This document shows positions 37,040-48,191 of a DNA stretch of 64,000 bases, in pieces (the stretch's first letter is position 1; every line of letters starts with the position of its first letter). The stretch covers positions 908,501-972,500 of the forward strand of contig NC_092561.1 in assembly GCF_037975245.1 (NCBI RefSeq), given 5' to 3'. Made by a program: the position numbers and the translations under genes. Origin of the DNA: Apostichopus japonicus (taxonomy: Eukaryota > Echinodermata > Holothuroidea > Aspidochirotida > Stichopodidae). Below the pieces are notes generated by a model, which did no database searches, had not been told where the DNA came from, and worked only from the letters and a program-made list of their open reading frames with translations.

Positions 37040-40000
37040 TTACTTCATTTTGTTAGCATGGTCGTCAGAGGTGTTGGTATACGCGAATATGTACTTCTCG
37101 TCTTGCTTCGGGTACAGCTCATCCACACCTACAAAATAAGATTGAAAGGAAAACTGTTACACAGAAACCATTTCAACTAGAACAATTGTATTTGTATACA
37201 AACACATGTCATTGTAGTGCGTGGTGAAGGTCAAAGTTAGATGTTCATATTCAATGGAGGGATCTTTGTTACTGTGACCAGGGAGTTGTTATGGTTACAT
37301 AACAACTCCCTGCTGTAACCTTTTGAAGTTATTTCGGTCACGAAGAAGCCAGTTCGGCGTTTGTGCCAAAGCTAGGCTACACTGTGTAATGTTTATAAAC
37401 ATTACTGCAATATAAACGAAGAGATGATGACTAAAACCATCACAATCACAAATCACTCCTGTTTCGGACGTGACAGAGAATACACACAGTCTTGGACACT
37501 GATTGGTCAAAAGAAACAACATGTTAACGTTACTAAATCTTCGCCTATAGTTAAGCGAAATTTTACGCACGGTGCTTTGCACCGAAGGCCTAATGGACGA
37601 TTAATGTAACGTTATTTAAAATACATGTAGGCCAATATTCTATCATTGCAAATGTAACACCCGCCGGTCTATTAAAAACTGATTGGTCGATTTCTTGGCC
37701 CCGGTTTATCATCATCCAAAAGACGTAATATAAACCTTACACGGCCATAGTTTATAATGCCATGCCCCTATAAGAACGTTACAATTGCATATGTTGCAAA
37801 AGCTGAAGTCAGGTGCGTATCCAGGGGGGGGGCGTTGGGGGCGCGCGCCCCCCGGGTAATGAAAAGAGGAGAGAAAAAAAGAGAAGAAAAAAGGGAAAAG
37901 GAGGGGGAAAAAGAAAAAGAGGAGAGGAAGGAAGGGAAAAGAAAAAGAATAAGAGAGAAAAAGGAATAAAGGAGGGAGTAGAAGATAGCCAAGACCTCGG
38001 GAAGAGAAAGAGGAACAGTCATAGTTAAAGCGCTGATCCCTATAATATACACAGGGTATAGCCAGTGACAGATCAAGGATTACGGAGGGGGTGTGCGCCT
38101 CACCCTACCCCTTACACCGACAACTCCATTTTTGACGTTTCCATTTTTCCTCTCTCAGTAATGTATCTATATAAATACTATATATGGTCTATCATAACGC
38201 GTGTGTGTGTATGGACGCCTTAAACAATTGTACAATTGTGCTATATGGAACCAACTGTGGCTGGTCTTGAACTCGACCGAGTCGTCGGGGTACATGAAGC
38301 ATTTCGGGAAGGGGGCGACGGCCCCCCCCCCCCCCGAGCAAATTTTCTTTATGACATCGCTAGTAATTTCAAAATAGACAATGCTTAGATGCAACTTACA
38401 AGGCCTGGGAAGTGTCATTTCCAGCGATCTGGGAGGCATTTTCGGCCAAAATTTTTCTTGTACGCTTCGCGCCAACTCATGGTGGCGCTTCGCTTAGATA
38501 GTTTGCCCACAGGCTTCGCCCCTCCCTTGGCAATTACTCGCTACACGCCTGTTCGAATTTGTAAAGCAAAGAGCAGATATAACATCATATCAGTGAGCAT
38601 TGAAATGCATGTTCCACGATGAACAGCCTCAAAAACTGTCTATGTGTGTAGTTAAAGGCGTAGGAGCCCAATTGGATTTGGGGGCTGTAATGACTTGCCC
38701 GAAAAAAAGCCAAAATTTTTCGCGCGTTCAACATATCAATGCCAATATCATATAAGCAAGCATCGGTCATTACAGTGCATGTCATCGTGTGCCTTACGGT
38801 CCGTGAAAGTTGCACAGTATACCGCTGGATGCTATGTAAACAACGAAATGTCTTATGTAGATGGAGAAAAATCATACAGATCCATTTATGTCAAAACTCT
38901 CTTTTACAGTAGTAATGTCGGCCAAGCTTAAAACTTTATTTTAATTACAAGGAGATCATTTTTAAGCTATTCATTGCTATTTATTTTTCTTTCAGTAGGT
39001 GCCCGAAAAAAAATGGTTGCGGGGGGGGGGGGGGGCTGCAGCCACCGCCTCCTACGGGACCTACGCCTATGTGTGTAGTGTTCGGTTTCGATATACCTGA
39101 TATCGGAAATATCTGCTATTTTTCATTTCCTTCAACCAAGTTTTATGAGCCATTATAAGAGGTTGCAATATTTCTACACCAATAAATTAACTGTGTCTCA
39201 ATTTTCCAAAATTTCCTCACCAACATTCTTCATCATACTTTCCTCTACTCGTGCAACTTTGACCTGTCTGTTAGGGGTTCAAGGAGGTTTTTCTATATTG
39301 ATTTCCATAGATTGAATTTTGTGCAACATTATGAATTGTTTTGAAGTGATTTTATTCACGAGAAATGTGAATTTTCAAATTCTGAACAAATAATGGGTTT
39401 AAACCTTGAAAAATGGGGCTTTCGGATATTGTGGGTCGTGACGTAGAATCACCCACAAAAGCAATGATCCATAGGACATGCAATGAGGTCGAACATGATG
39501 TGTGACTGGTGACAATCTTCAAAAAGGTTATGGATGGAAAAAACCTTTGGGAAGTACTTGGTTCTCAGGCAAAAGTGTACATCTGGTTGGTCATTTTCAA
39601 GCCCGAGAAGTGCTATTTCCGGTGATCTGGGGGGTATCAAAACCAGAAATTTTCTTGTACGCTGTGCGCCAACCGATGGTGGCGCTCCGCTTAGATAGTA
39701 ATTCGCGCCCCCCGGGTTAGAAAATCCTGGATACGCGCCTGGAAGTAGTACAGATAACGCCGAGTCGTTGTGGATAAATACGTTTAACATTTGTTGCTTG
39801 CAACGTTTTTGCAGGATGCTGTTAACTCAAATGCGTTCTAATGTTACTTGTATTGTTAAATTCGAGTATAACGAACCAAAGTAGAGAATTTTACGTATTG
39901 TTTTGAAGAAGTATGCTACTCAAGGAGATTTATTTTATTAACGTGTGCAGAATTAACTGTTCGCCGCCACAATTCTTTGCAAATCTGAGTCTGGAATTTT

Positions 40001-43000
40001 TCTGCGTAGCGAACCTGTGAATTTGAGATTGTTATGAAGAGTGTATGGTCAGCTGGCATGCACCAGCCAGCCATGTAATGATGGAGCGGACTAGTAATCC
40101 CAAGTTGGAAGCGCGCATGCGCACTACAATAACTAGACAGGAGCAGACACAATGGCGCAATCTGGTGGTAGGGTTGGAGGGGGTAGGGTTTAAGGGGAGG
40201 GGGAGAGGTTGGACAGTTTGCTCTGTCGAAGGGCAAAGGGATGTATGACTGATTTCAGGGGGCAAACTATAAATTCGGGTTTTACCACAAAACGCCTGAC
40301 AAAAAATTGAACCTTCTGTGTATGGGGTTCATCTACCACAAATTCTAGTATTTGAATGTTTTTTACCACAGAAAAATACTTTCTAAATTCTGTTTGTTAT
40401 TAGCTTTCATTTCGTTATCCAACAAAGGGGCACTTTCTAACTACATTTTACTAAATTTCTTAACAAAAGTATAGTAGTTAAATAACAAAAGGGCACGTTT
40501 TCATTGTAGAGATGGGGAATTACTTAATTAGCAACAATGGACTTCTTACCCATAAAAAGGGGCACTTTGGAGGTTTGTCACAAAATTGGGGAGAGGAGGG
40601 GAGGGGGTTAGGGATATGTAAGTTTCACTGTTTGTTTTAAAGGTGTGGCAGAATCTGTCCCGATAACGTCTACCTTGTATTCATGCTACAAAACTAGTAG
40701 TAGGGTTATCAATACGGGGGGAGGGGAGGGGAGGGGGAGGGGAGGGCGTATGGAGTGTACCGACAGGCGGATATAGAAGCATGGGGATTCTAATAAGATT
40801 AATCCCACCATGACGACATGGCTACAAATTTACACCAAAACAAAAAGTTCCAATTCATGAAGAGCCTGAAGAAAAAAAAACAATAAGTAATTACACATCC
40901 TATTGTTTACTCATTTTACTCATGGTAAGAACTGATCGGTGAAGTTCCCCGAAATTAACCAACTATTCTATCTATCAGTATGGGCTACCCGGTATACAGT
41001 GGCGTGTATAGAGGTGTATGCATACCTGTGTACAGGGAGATAATGATAGTTAGATAATAATAACTAAATTCATTTAAACGTTTGAAGTCCGAATGTCACC
41101 GTTTGAAATATTTTACCCATCACAATCTCCACCAACGTCCCATTGGGCATACCCTTCCGCGAACCCCCACCCCATGCGACCTCGTCTAGAATGGATGCAT
41201 CTGTAATCTTACGTATACTCGCCTTTTGGCGCCCAGATTTCCAACTTGTTGATGCGAATCGTCCAGTAATCATCTTTTGTTGTATCTTGATCTAAGCAAT
41301 TAATACTTGTAATGAAGTGACCATACGACGATTCTTCACTCTTGAAGCTGTGTATATAGGTAATAATTAAATCTCAATTTGTCATATTAATGAAAATGGT
41401 TGTAGTTACTAAAAAAGTACATAAATAAATAACGACAACAGTTTAAAACGTCATAGTTCTTTTCTTAAATCAATCACTCGCCTATAAATATATTAGATTG
41501 CAATCAAATAAAAAAAAGTGGCATATTCAGTTTGGTGAATTTATTTTACTAATTCCAAAAATTGGGAAAATATATCATTTATCTTTCTCATATCGACCTA
41601 TACTGCTATCTATCATTATTGAATAAAAAACGTACGTGAACCCGGATCCAGGTATCTTTTCCAATGTGCACATTGCCTGGTACAAGTTTTCCCCGTCCAC
41701 GGCTTTCACGTTTTCGTATATGGTATTCGTGGAAGGATGTACCAGGTTGGTAACCTCTATTTTAAATGTGACTAAAAAATGAAACATTGAAACCTTCAAA
41801 TGGATTTGGTGTAAATGTTGCATTCACAAAATGATAAAAAAATAGATTAAGCAAAAACTTCATGATCAGCGGCGTAACAATGCCGGTGCGGTCGGGCGGC
41901 CGGGGTGGCAGCTCCGTCATGTATTGAAAATAAAAAAAATAATAACATTATTAACCTCGCTGAAGCCGGCCGTATTCCATCAGAACTGCTACTATACTAT
42001 TGATTTTAAACATATGATCAGTATAAGCAAAAACGGTCTCATGTACTGTTTACAGCCCATGGTTTATTCATTTAAATATCTAATTGGGCTACTTGTTTAA
42101 TGTGCCGTCGGGCTCACAAAAACTTTAGTATCCAGGCGGCCAGTTCCAGTAAGCCTGAGAGTGCGTACCATATCTGGTGTCTAGGTGCCAAATATGAAAA
42201 CAAAAAAAAAAGTCTCATGACACTCAGACTCCCAACCATGTTTGGTTGGGAAGTTGGGTGGAATGTAAACTCTGTTTGGGGTCCAATTTAAATTGCTGCA
42301 CAGGAGCCCTGTTGCTCCTTGCTACGCCAACGTTTAATTCCCTACGCCAATAGTTAACACACACTGGCACGAGAAATATAGCAACTTAACTTCTCGTGAC
42401 GATGTGTGTTAACTTTGCATTTCTAACAATGAAATCTTCTGGTAAGCACTTTTTTCCGATAAAACTGGGTAAAGTTAGCGTCAATAATATGGTGCAGTTA
42501 GATCTATACAGAACTGTACTTATTGATATTTACTTGAGGAATTAGGTATTTCTAGCAGCAAAGTTGTTACTCTGCACTATACTCTTTTGTACTTCAGACT
42601 GCATATAGAGGCAAATTATAAACGGTCAAGCTTAACATCACCGAACGTTTCCTGCTATGACCCCGTATTTATATTGAAAACAAAAAGTTGGAAATAACAA
42701 AACGATATTTTAAGATTGAAAAAGCAAACTTTCGAGATGACAAATCTCCAATGTCAAAAAGTTTGGCGAAAAGTTGACATTTTGAAATTGAATAATCAAA
42801 ATGTGCGGATATACACAACGACATTTTTAGATAAAGGGTGAAATTTTGAAAACTAAGTCGATATTGTGGAATGGAAAAGTCGTCACAATGTCAAGATTGT
42901 CGTGCGAATTTCTAAGATCAAATACTAGGCCATATTCTGAAATAAAATATTGTAAAGTTCGATATAAAATGTAGCAATTTTCCATGTGTTCCTGGAAATT

Positions 43001-44472
43001 TAGACTAACTGTATAGCATAAAATTCGAGTAAAAGATAAAAACCCTGAGAAACAAAACAACTGAGCATTGTAAGACGAAATGCAAGTCGATATTTTGAGT
43101 AACACGAGAAAAGAAATTTTGAGATTATAAAGTTGAAATTTGTACTGTTCCATAGCATCTACACATTAAACTAAAATTCCCTCTGAGAAGACCATCAAAT
43201 CTTATCGTCTCTTCACTAATTGATAACTTCCTACGACCGTTCATCCTATTTTACCAATGTGACTAATGATTTGTGACTAATGTGGTCTCTAAGTTCTTAT
43301 CAAAGTTCTCAATAGCTAAACCCTATACCCATCACTGGATAGCTGACACATTGGCCATTCATGGCACCTCTACTTTTGCAAATCATAACAATGCAGACTT
43401 TTTGCTATGAGAGCCTGAAGTTTTGGTCACTCTTAAACAGACCTCTTATATTGCCTGAATTGACCGAATGTTTGCACCACCTGTACATCCAGTCATGCTC
43501 TTTAACATCCAAGCCACAAGACACCAGGTTATATAATTGATAGAAAATGTCAAAAAGATGTTCTCCTGGTGCTCTTTTGCACGTTTTCTGAGGTCACTAT
43601 CTGCGATTGAGAGACATCTTTGCGTCCAAATTGTCCGTAAAATGTTCAGGCAAAGAATGGCATCACTTGGATGATGGGCTTTTCTCAATAATGGAAACTT
43701 TCTTATCGGGTAATTTAATAGCAAACTGCCCTCACCTTAGGCTAGTTTTACGGTACTCGAGGCGGGGCTGGTACAAAACAAAGAGTTCCCAAGTTTCACT
43801 ACTTCGTGACTTAGAGGATCGAGAGTTCTGGAAACTTGAGAGGGGAATTCGATAGATTAAGTACAGGTATACACGTACCGATATAGTTTAGGGGGAAACA
43901 GTTTCAAGTATGTCCCAGCTGAGATTTTTGCTGCCATATGATCATAAGTAGAAATCCATTTCAAAGTAATATTGTTGGCAGAGTATTCTGACTTGCAAAT
44001 ATATGTTCTAGTAAGTTTTATTGACATCATGACTATTAGCTGTGTAGCTGTGTAGTATGCCACCTTATATACAGCATTATGAAAGCGATGTTGTGATGGT
44101 AAATACAAACCCAACCATCAATAGTGGTGTATAGTGAGAGAGATAACTGTCGCGAACGACTTACGAAACTTTTGGAGATATCACAGATTTGATTATAGGC
44201 ATTGTTTGAGAATACTGCAGTACAAGGATTAACTTGTACCTGGGAAATATAATAAACGAATAGCAAATGTTAACATCTCTCTTAATTTGGTGAACTGAAT
44301 TTGTTTTTTGTCGCACCTCTCCCCCCCCCCCTCCCCGTTATTCAATCAGTCGAGAACATGACTGGAGGTGCAGTTCGCCTTGGTATTAGTTCGTTATAGT
44401 GGAATCGTGGGTTCATGGTTATTGCATTACTGAGTGATTCAAATAACCTACCTGTTGTTGCCATGGTGATAT
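37040..44472 (-). CDS. Transcobalamin-like (DUF4430-type) protein, 3' exons, right copy
   Basis: Minus-strand exons: 44,472-44,452 (microexon), 41,771-41,636, 41,347-41,223 and 37,128-37,040 with TAA. All phases join. The product reads (D)ITMATT, then VTFKIEVTNLVHPSTNTIYE, then ENLYQAMCTLEKIPGSGFTF, then SSYGHFITSINCLDQDTTKD, then DYWTIRINKLEIWAPKGVDE, then LYPKQDEKYIFAY. The YG-FITSI and YW motifs are diagnostic of the transcobalamin C-terminal beta domain. The last intron again uses a GC donor (AAG|GCGAGT) and contains a 1.93-kb transposon. It diverges from the left copy in residues yet keeps all frames, which suggests selection. The 5' exons were not found. Confidence 0.7.
37279..37312. 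repeat. 34-bp palindromic insertion absent from the left arm
   Basis: CAGGGAGTTGTTATG and its inverse CATAACAACTCCCTG enclose four bases. The flanks are CTGTGAC and CTGTAAC. The left arm at about 24,790-24,802 has the uninterrupted site (inverse of CTGTTACC). The insertion and its 7-8-bp duplication are therefore directly visible. Confidence 0.7.
37810..39741. mobile_element. 1.93-kb DNA element, copy 2, GAAGT target duplication
   Basis: The borders are CAGGTGCGTATCCAGG and GGATACGCGCCTG, flanked by GAAGT on both sides (37,805-37,809 and 39,742-39,746). The left arm shows the empty site near 24,270 (inverse of AGCTGAAGCAGTACAG). Its interior is inverted relative to copy 1 at 31,471. It includes a purine tract (37,858-37,985) and a nested repeat (38,655-39,067) with ends AGGCGTAGGAGCCC and CCTACGCC. 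It lies in the last intron of the right transcobalamin-like copy. Confidence 0.75.
39800..41222. other. Intron sequence with a G-rich run
   Basis: Most of this is the last intron of the right transcobalamin-like copy. Bases 40,716-40,747 hold GGGG runs spaced by single A residues, a strong G-quadruplex pattern on the + strand. No other feature was recognised. Confidence 0.5.
41772..42826. other. Intronic sequence, no feature recognised
   Basis: A C/G-rich stretch (GGTGCGGTCGGGCGGCCGGGG, 41,884-41,903 and on) resembles the tail of a G/C-tract MITE. The remainder is unremarkable AT-rich DNA. Confidence 0.35.
42827..42936 (-). CDS. Candidate alternative terminal exon, right copy
   Basis: Mirror of the 22,888 exon, with the same acceptor, the same 110-nt length and an open frame (E)YGLVFDLRNSHDNLDIVTTF, then PFHNIDLVFKISPFI, ending in TAA where the left copy has TAG. 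It follows the microexon in transcription order and shares its phase. No domain was recognised. Confidence 0.3.
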
Positions 44473-44810
44473 CTGAAAAGAAACAGACATAACAATCATA
44501 AGTTATAAAGTAAACTAAATTCAAATTTGAGAAAGAATAGAATCTAAGGACGACAACCAGATATGACTTTCACAATTACTATCCTGATCATAAATATCAA
44601 ATTGCACGATGACTTGGAACGCCAAAAAGTCAACAAAGTACGTTCAACTTGATATCGTATACATTTAATGATCAACGTACACTTTTGACCGTTTGGCGTT
44701 CCATAGACCAAAAGCATATATCGTTCCTTCAATCAGATGTTTACACCTGTTTTCTTCAAGTTGACCTGTTTCCCCCTAATAACCCCCCTTTTTTACATTA
44801 TTATGTAAAT

Positions 44811-44892
44811 ACATATTTATACACACATATATGTATTTATATATATAAATATATATAGCCTACATATATATATATTTATACACATATATATG

Positions 44893-44928
<36 letters not shown>

Positions 44929-44944
44929 CATATATGTGTGTATA

Positions 44945-44975
<31 letters not shown>

Positions 44976-45027
44976 AATACATATATGTATTTATATATAT
45001 ATAAATACATATATGTGTGTATAAAAC

Positions 45028-45063
<36 letters not shown>
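44811..45063. repeat. TA-rich microsatellite with TACATATATG(T/C) steps
   Basis: TA runs are interrupted by repeated ACATATATGTATTTATA and GTGTGTATAAAACATG blocks, which gives a higher-order structure. It bounds the right-arm gene-segment copy, as the TA tracts do in the left arm. Confidence 0.9.
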
Positions 45064-45065
<2 letters not shown>

Positions 45066-45066
<1 letters not shown>

Positions 45067-46300
45067 GCCCACGATCCTTAACTCGCAACTCCATTGTCTT
45101 TACAATTAACGACAAAGCCCTTCACTACTGTCTTTACTTGAAAACAGCTAGAGGGTCTGTACTTGCTTGTTATTTCTATTTTGTAGTATTATATTACTGC
45201 TGTAACTGATCATTGAGTTTTGTTTAATGTGGACACGACTGGGCCACTCGGCGGCATGAAACTTATACATGAAGAGGTGCTGCTAACGCTAGTCGTCCAG
45301 ATAAATGCGATAGCCATTGTGTTCTTGGCGATAATAATGGCCAGTTGATCAAAGTATTTATATATTTTCTACTTAGACTTGGTAGCAACAATGTATCGGT
45401 ATACGATATAAAATTATGAAATGTAATTAGATATATGAAACTGGCCAAAATCATACGTTATGTTAAAGAAAGATATACTTACCTAAAGTGAAGCTCCGTC
45501 AAGTATATGTGAACAGACTCAATGAGTAATCGCATTGTGAAGACTCTTTCAATTTAATAATGCATGCAGTTATACTACCCTGGACGAACGGTTTCCATGA
45601 ATTGTTTTGACGATATTTTTACCATTTTCCTACGGATGCCGATAAGTATCTACTTCATATCTCTGATACTTAAAATATTATAAATTTAATGTTGATATGT
45701 CAACATCCAACCAAAAGAAATTCGTCTACTATAGACACGATACTGTAGCTACTACAGGTTTTCAAGATATCCACCTGTAAATATGCTAAATATATAGAAT
45801 GTTTCTCTATAAGGATAAATGGATGCTGTGTGTTGTAGACTAAGTTGTCCAGCCACTTTCCCTTATGAGCTACTGATGTTTAAAGATTTATTTCTGTGAA
45901 AAATGAAAGTCAGTAAAGTCTTGATGTTTCATCAATGATATATGATTACACACCATCGGATGATATGATCCAATGAAACAATGATGACTAGCTAATGACA
46001 GGGATCCAGAATAATACCATGTTAAGGAATGATGATCCAATGATATCTTGTTTATTATAGTCATCATGATATGATCGGGTAATATGATCCCATGATAAGA
46101 CCCGATGATCCTATGATATGATGATTACGTGATGATGACTATTGGCTAAGAATAATACATTTGTTTACTTAATGATAGTCAAACGATATCTTGTAAATAA
46201 TAGTCGTACTGTATGGGACCTGGTGATATGATCAGATAATCCGATGATGTGATTATAAGATGATACTATGATGATTTTAGGAGTCAAAATTACTCAAACA
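45066..46300. other. Unassigned region with ATGAT-rich low complexity
   Basis: 45,930-46,275 is full of GATGAT, ATGATATGATC and related steps. On the minus strand at about 45,485-45,535 an ATG-led 53-base stretch ends at a good donor (TTTAG|GTAAGTATA). Its phase (2) does not fit the microexon, so it was not joined to the transcobalamin-like gene. Confidence 0.35.
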
Positions 46301-46766
46301 CTAATTAACAACAGTTCATCTAGGTTCAACGTATCATATCCAACACCCCCCCCCCTCAAAAAAAAGATGTAAATAAATATGCTAAATTATAAAGAACAAC
46401 CAAAATAATTTAATTGAATACCCAATTTGTGCCCATATTAATTGCAGTTCCCATGACAATGGTAGTTTATTACTATATATATAACGCATGATTACAACAG
46501 TTGAATTATGCAAATGCAACATTCCGGGGCAAACTATAATTGATTAGCCAGTGAGCACAATGAAATATGATTCATATTATACATAAGAGCGAGATTCAGT
46601 GGCTTCGAGGTCCAGCTGGGGCTCAGCGAGTGGATGGTGGAGTAGGGGGGGGGGTGCTGATACATCACCGAGGAGCCTTTCATACCTCTCAATTACATTA
46701 TGAAAATGCTAATAAATTTTTATTTTCCCAAACTTCACGCGCCCTCTATTTGACCCAGGCCCGGGT

Positions 46767-48051
46767 GCGAATATTTTTTTCCCAAACTGAACTGACACTG
46801 AAATTATTTCCTCGATTCTGATTGGCTCTCAGCGAGCACATGATATACTTTAGTATTCAACATGGATCCCTCCATACTCTGTCGATATCAGTATGATCAA
46901 CACGAACATATTCAAGATAATCACATTAGCAACCTTCCAAAACTTTTGGTAGGTATATATGAACGAAAGTATAGTGTTCTTAACACAATGAAGCAACTAT
47001 TCACAACTACTGCGCCCATTATAGGCAGTCCTCGATCGTTTGTTTACTCGCTTGACTCCGTTCTACACAGCACATGTAATGTAGCCTATTGTACTGTGTA
47101 TAGTATACAACAAAATAAAACACTGTACATATAACAGAGTTCTATAACTCTATTATTTGTGGTGCTTGGCAGTATAATTTGGTTTCATGGGGAGGCAACG
47201 ACAGGAAGGAAGATGCACATCGTATTGATGTTCTGATCAGACAGGCAAGTCGTATCATTGGGATAGTCAGCCAACCTTGGCCTCGTCGTATCAACACCAA
47301 CTGGGGATTAAGTTGGAAAGGATTCTTCTTGATGAAGACCACCCAGTCCGCGAGTTTCTGGATAGAGCGATCATCCCTAGAAGTGGTAGGATGAGGCTGC
47401 CGTTGGCTAGAACTAACAGACACCCCTCTTCCTTCATTCCACAATGCATGCATGAAACGACACAACCTTCTTCTTAGACGTTAATGCTTGCCCTGTTGGT
47501 ATTTTCGTTATTATTTTCGTCCTCTCCTCACAGTGCAATGTATCGTTTCGGATTTTTGTTCGTTCCTCCTGTTGTCTATGTACACATGTTTTCATACTTT
47601 GTAATCTCTTATCTTTTTAGATGTTATATATACTTGTTTTATACGAGCATTCAATTACCCTTTGTGGGGTTTCATAAAGTTTATCTTATCTTATCTTATT
47701 TGTAATTGTATAGATGTAGCCGATGTACATATGTACGAGGGTTTTGTGTACATTCGGAGTTGCGATACTTTAAGTTTTATAATCATAAATTCAAAATGTA
47801 TTCAGTCAATGAATCATAATAGGCCTAGTCGAATATGCAGTGGCCATGAAGACCGCGAGCGAGTGTGTGCCAGCCAGTGAGTGTACACACAAAAAAAGGC
47901 ATTTGTCGATATGTCTGTGTCCTTTGACTTGTTAACTAGTTGTATATAGCCTTATAACCTATACGTACAGAAACCTATTGGCTCGCTGAGAGCCAATCAT
48001 AGTCGAGGAAATAATTTCAGTGTCAGTTCAGTTTGGGAAAAAAATATTCGC
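46767..48051. mobile_element. MULE-like element, 1.28 kb, 9-bp target duplication
   Basis: Terminal inverted repeats of about 80 bp begin GCGAATATTTTTTTCCCAAA at both ends. GGCCCGGGT flanks it on both sides (46,758-46,766 and 48,052-48,060). The left palindrome arm at about 12,330-12,342 carries a single GGCCCGGGT, the empty site. Long TIRs with a 9-bp duplication are the Mutator pattern. The interior contains a LINE 3' end instead of a transposase. Confidence 0.8.
47130..47705 (+). pseudogene. LINE 3' end carried inside the MULE-like element
   Basis: Two frames together give GGNDRKEDAHRIDVLIRQAS, then RIIGIV, then a frameshift near 47,285-47,305, then LERILLDEDHPVREFLDRAI, then SGRMRLPLARTNRHPSSFIP. 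That is the end of a non-LTR polyprotein. It is followed by a 3' region ending in TTATCTTATCTTATCTTATT, a simple-repeat tail. Confidence 0.7.
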
Positions 48052-48059
48052 GGCCCGGG

Positions 48060-48097
48060 TTGTATCCACTGATCTGTACAGATCAGTGGTTGTATCC
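48060..48097. repeat. 22-bp palindromic insertion with perfect 8-bp duplication
   Basis: TTGTATCC at 48,060-48,067 is repeated at 48,090-48,097. The 22 bases between them, with the flanking CC, form a perfect palindrome centred on TGTACA. The left arm has one TTGTATCC (as GGATACAA near 12,325). Either a minimal insertion or a hAT-type excision footprint would give this. Confidence 0.65.
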
Positions 48098-48157
48098 CTC
48101 CCAGCTTTACTCCCCTCCGCCGATTGGTAATGGATTCATATTGCTCCGTAGTATAAC

Positions 48158-48191
48158 CAGGGAGTTATTATGGAACATAACAACTCCCTGG
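48158..48191. repeat. Ultrashort palindromic insertion (right-arm copy)
   Basis: CAGGGAGTTATTATG and CATAACAACTCCCTG are separated by a few bases and flanked by GTATAAC on both sides. It is the mirror homologue of the copy at 12.23 kb, so it predates the palindrome or was copied with it. Confidence 0.6.

Noticed and set aside
43607-43855. 82-codon + strand frame in the right arm
   Set aside because: It lies in a ~430-bp arm-specific insert, antisense to the gene segment, with no recognisable motif or splice context.
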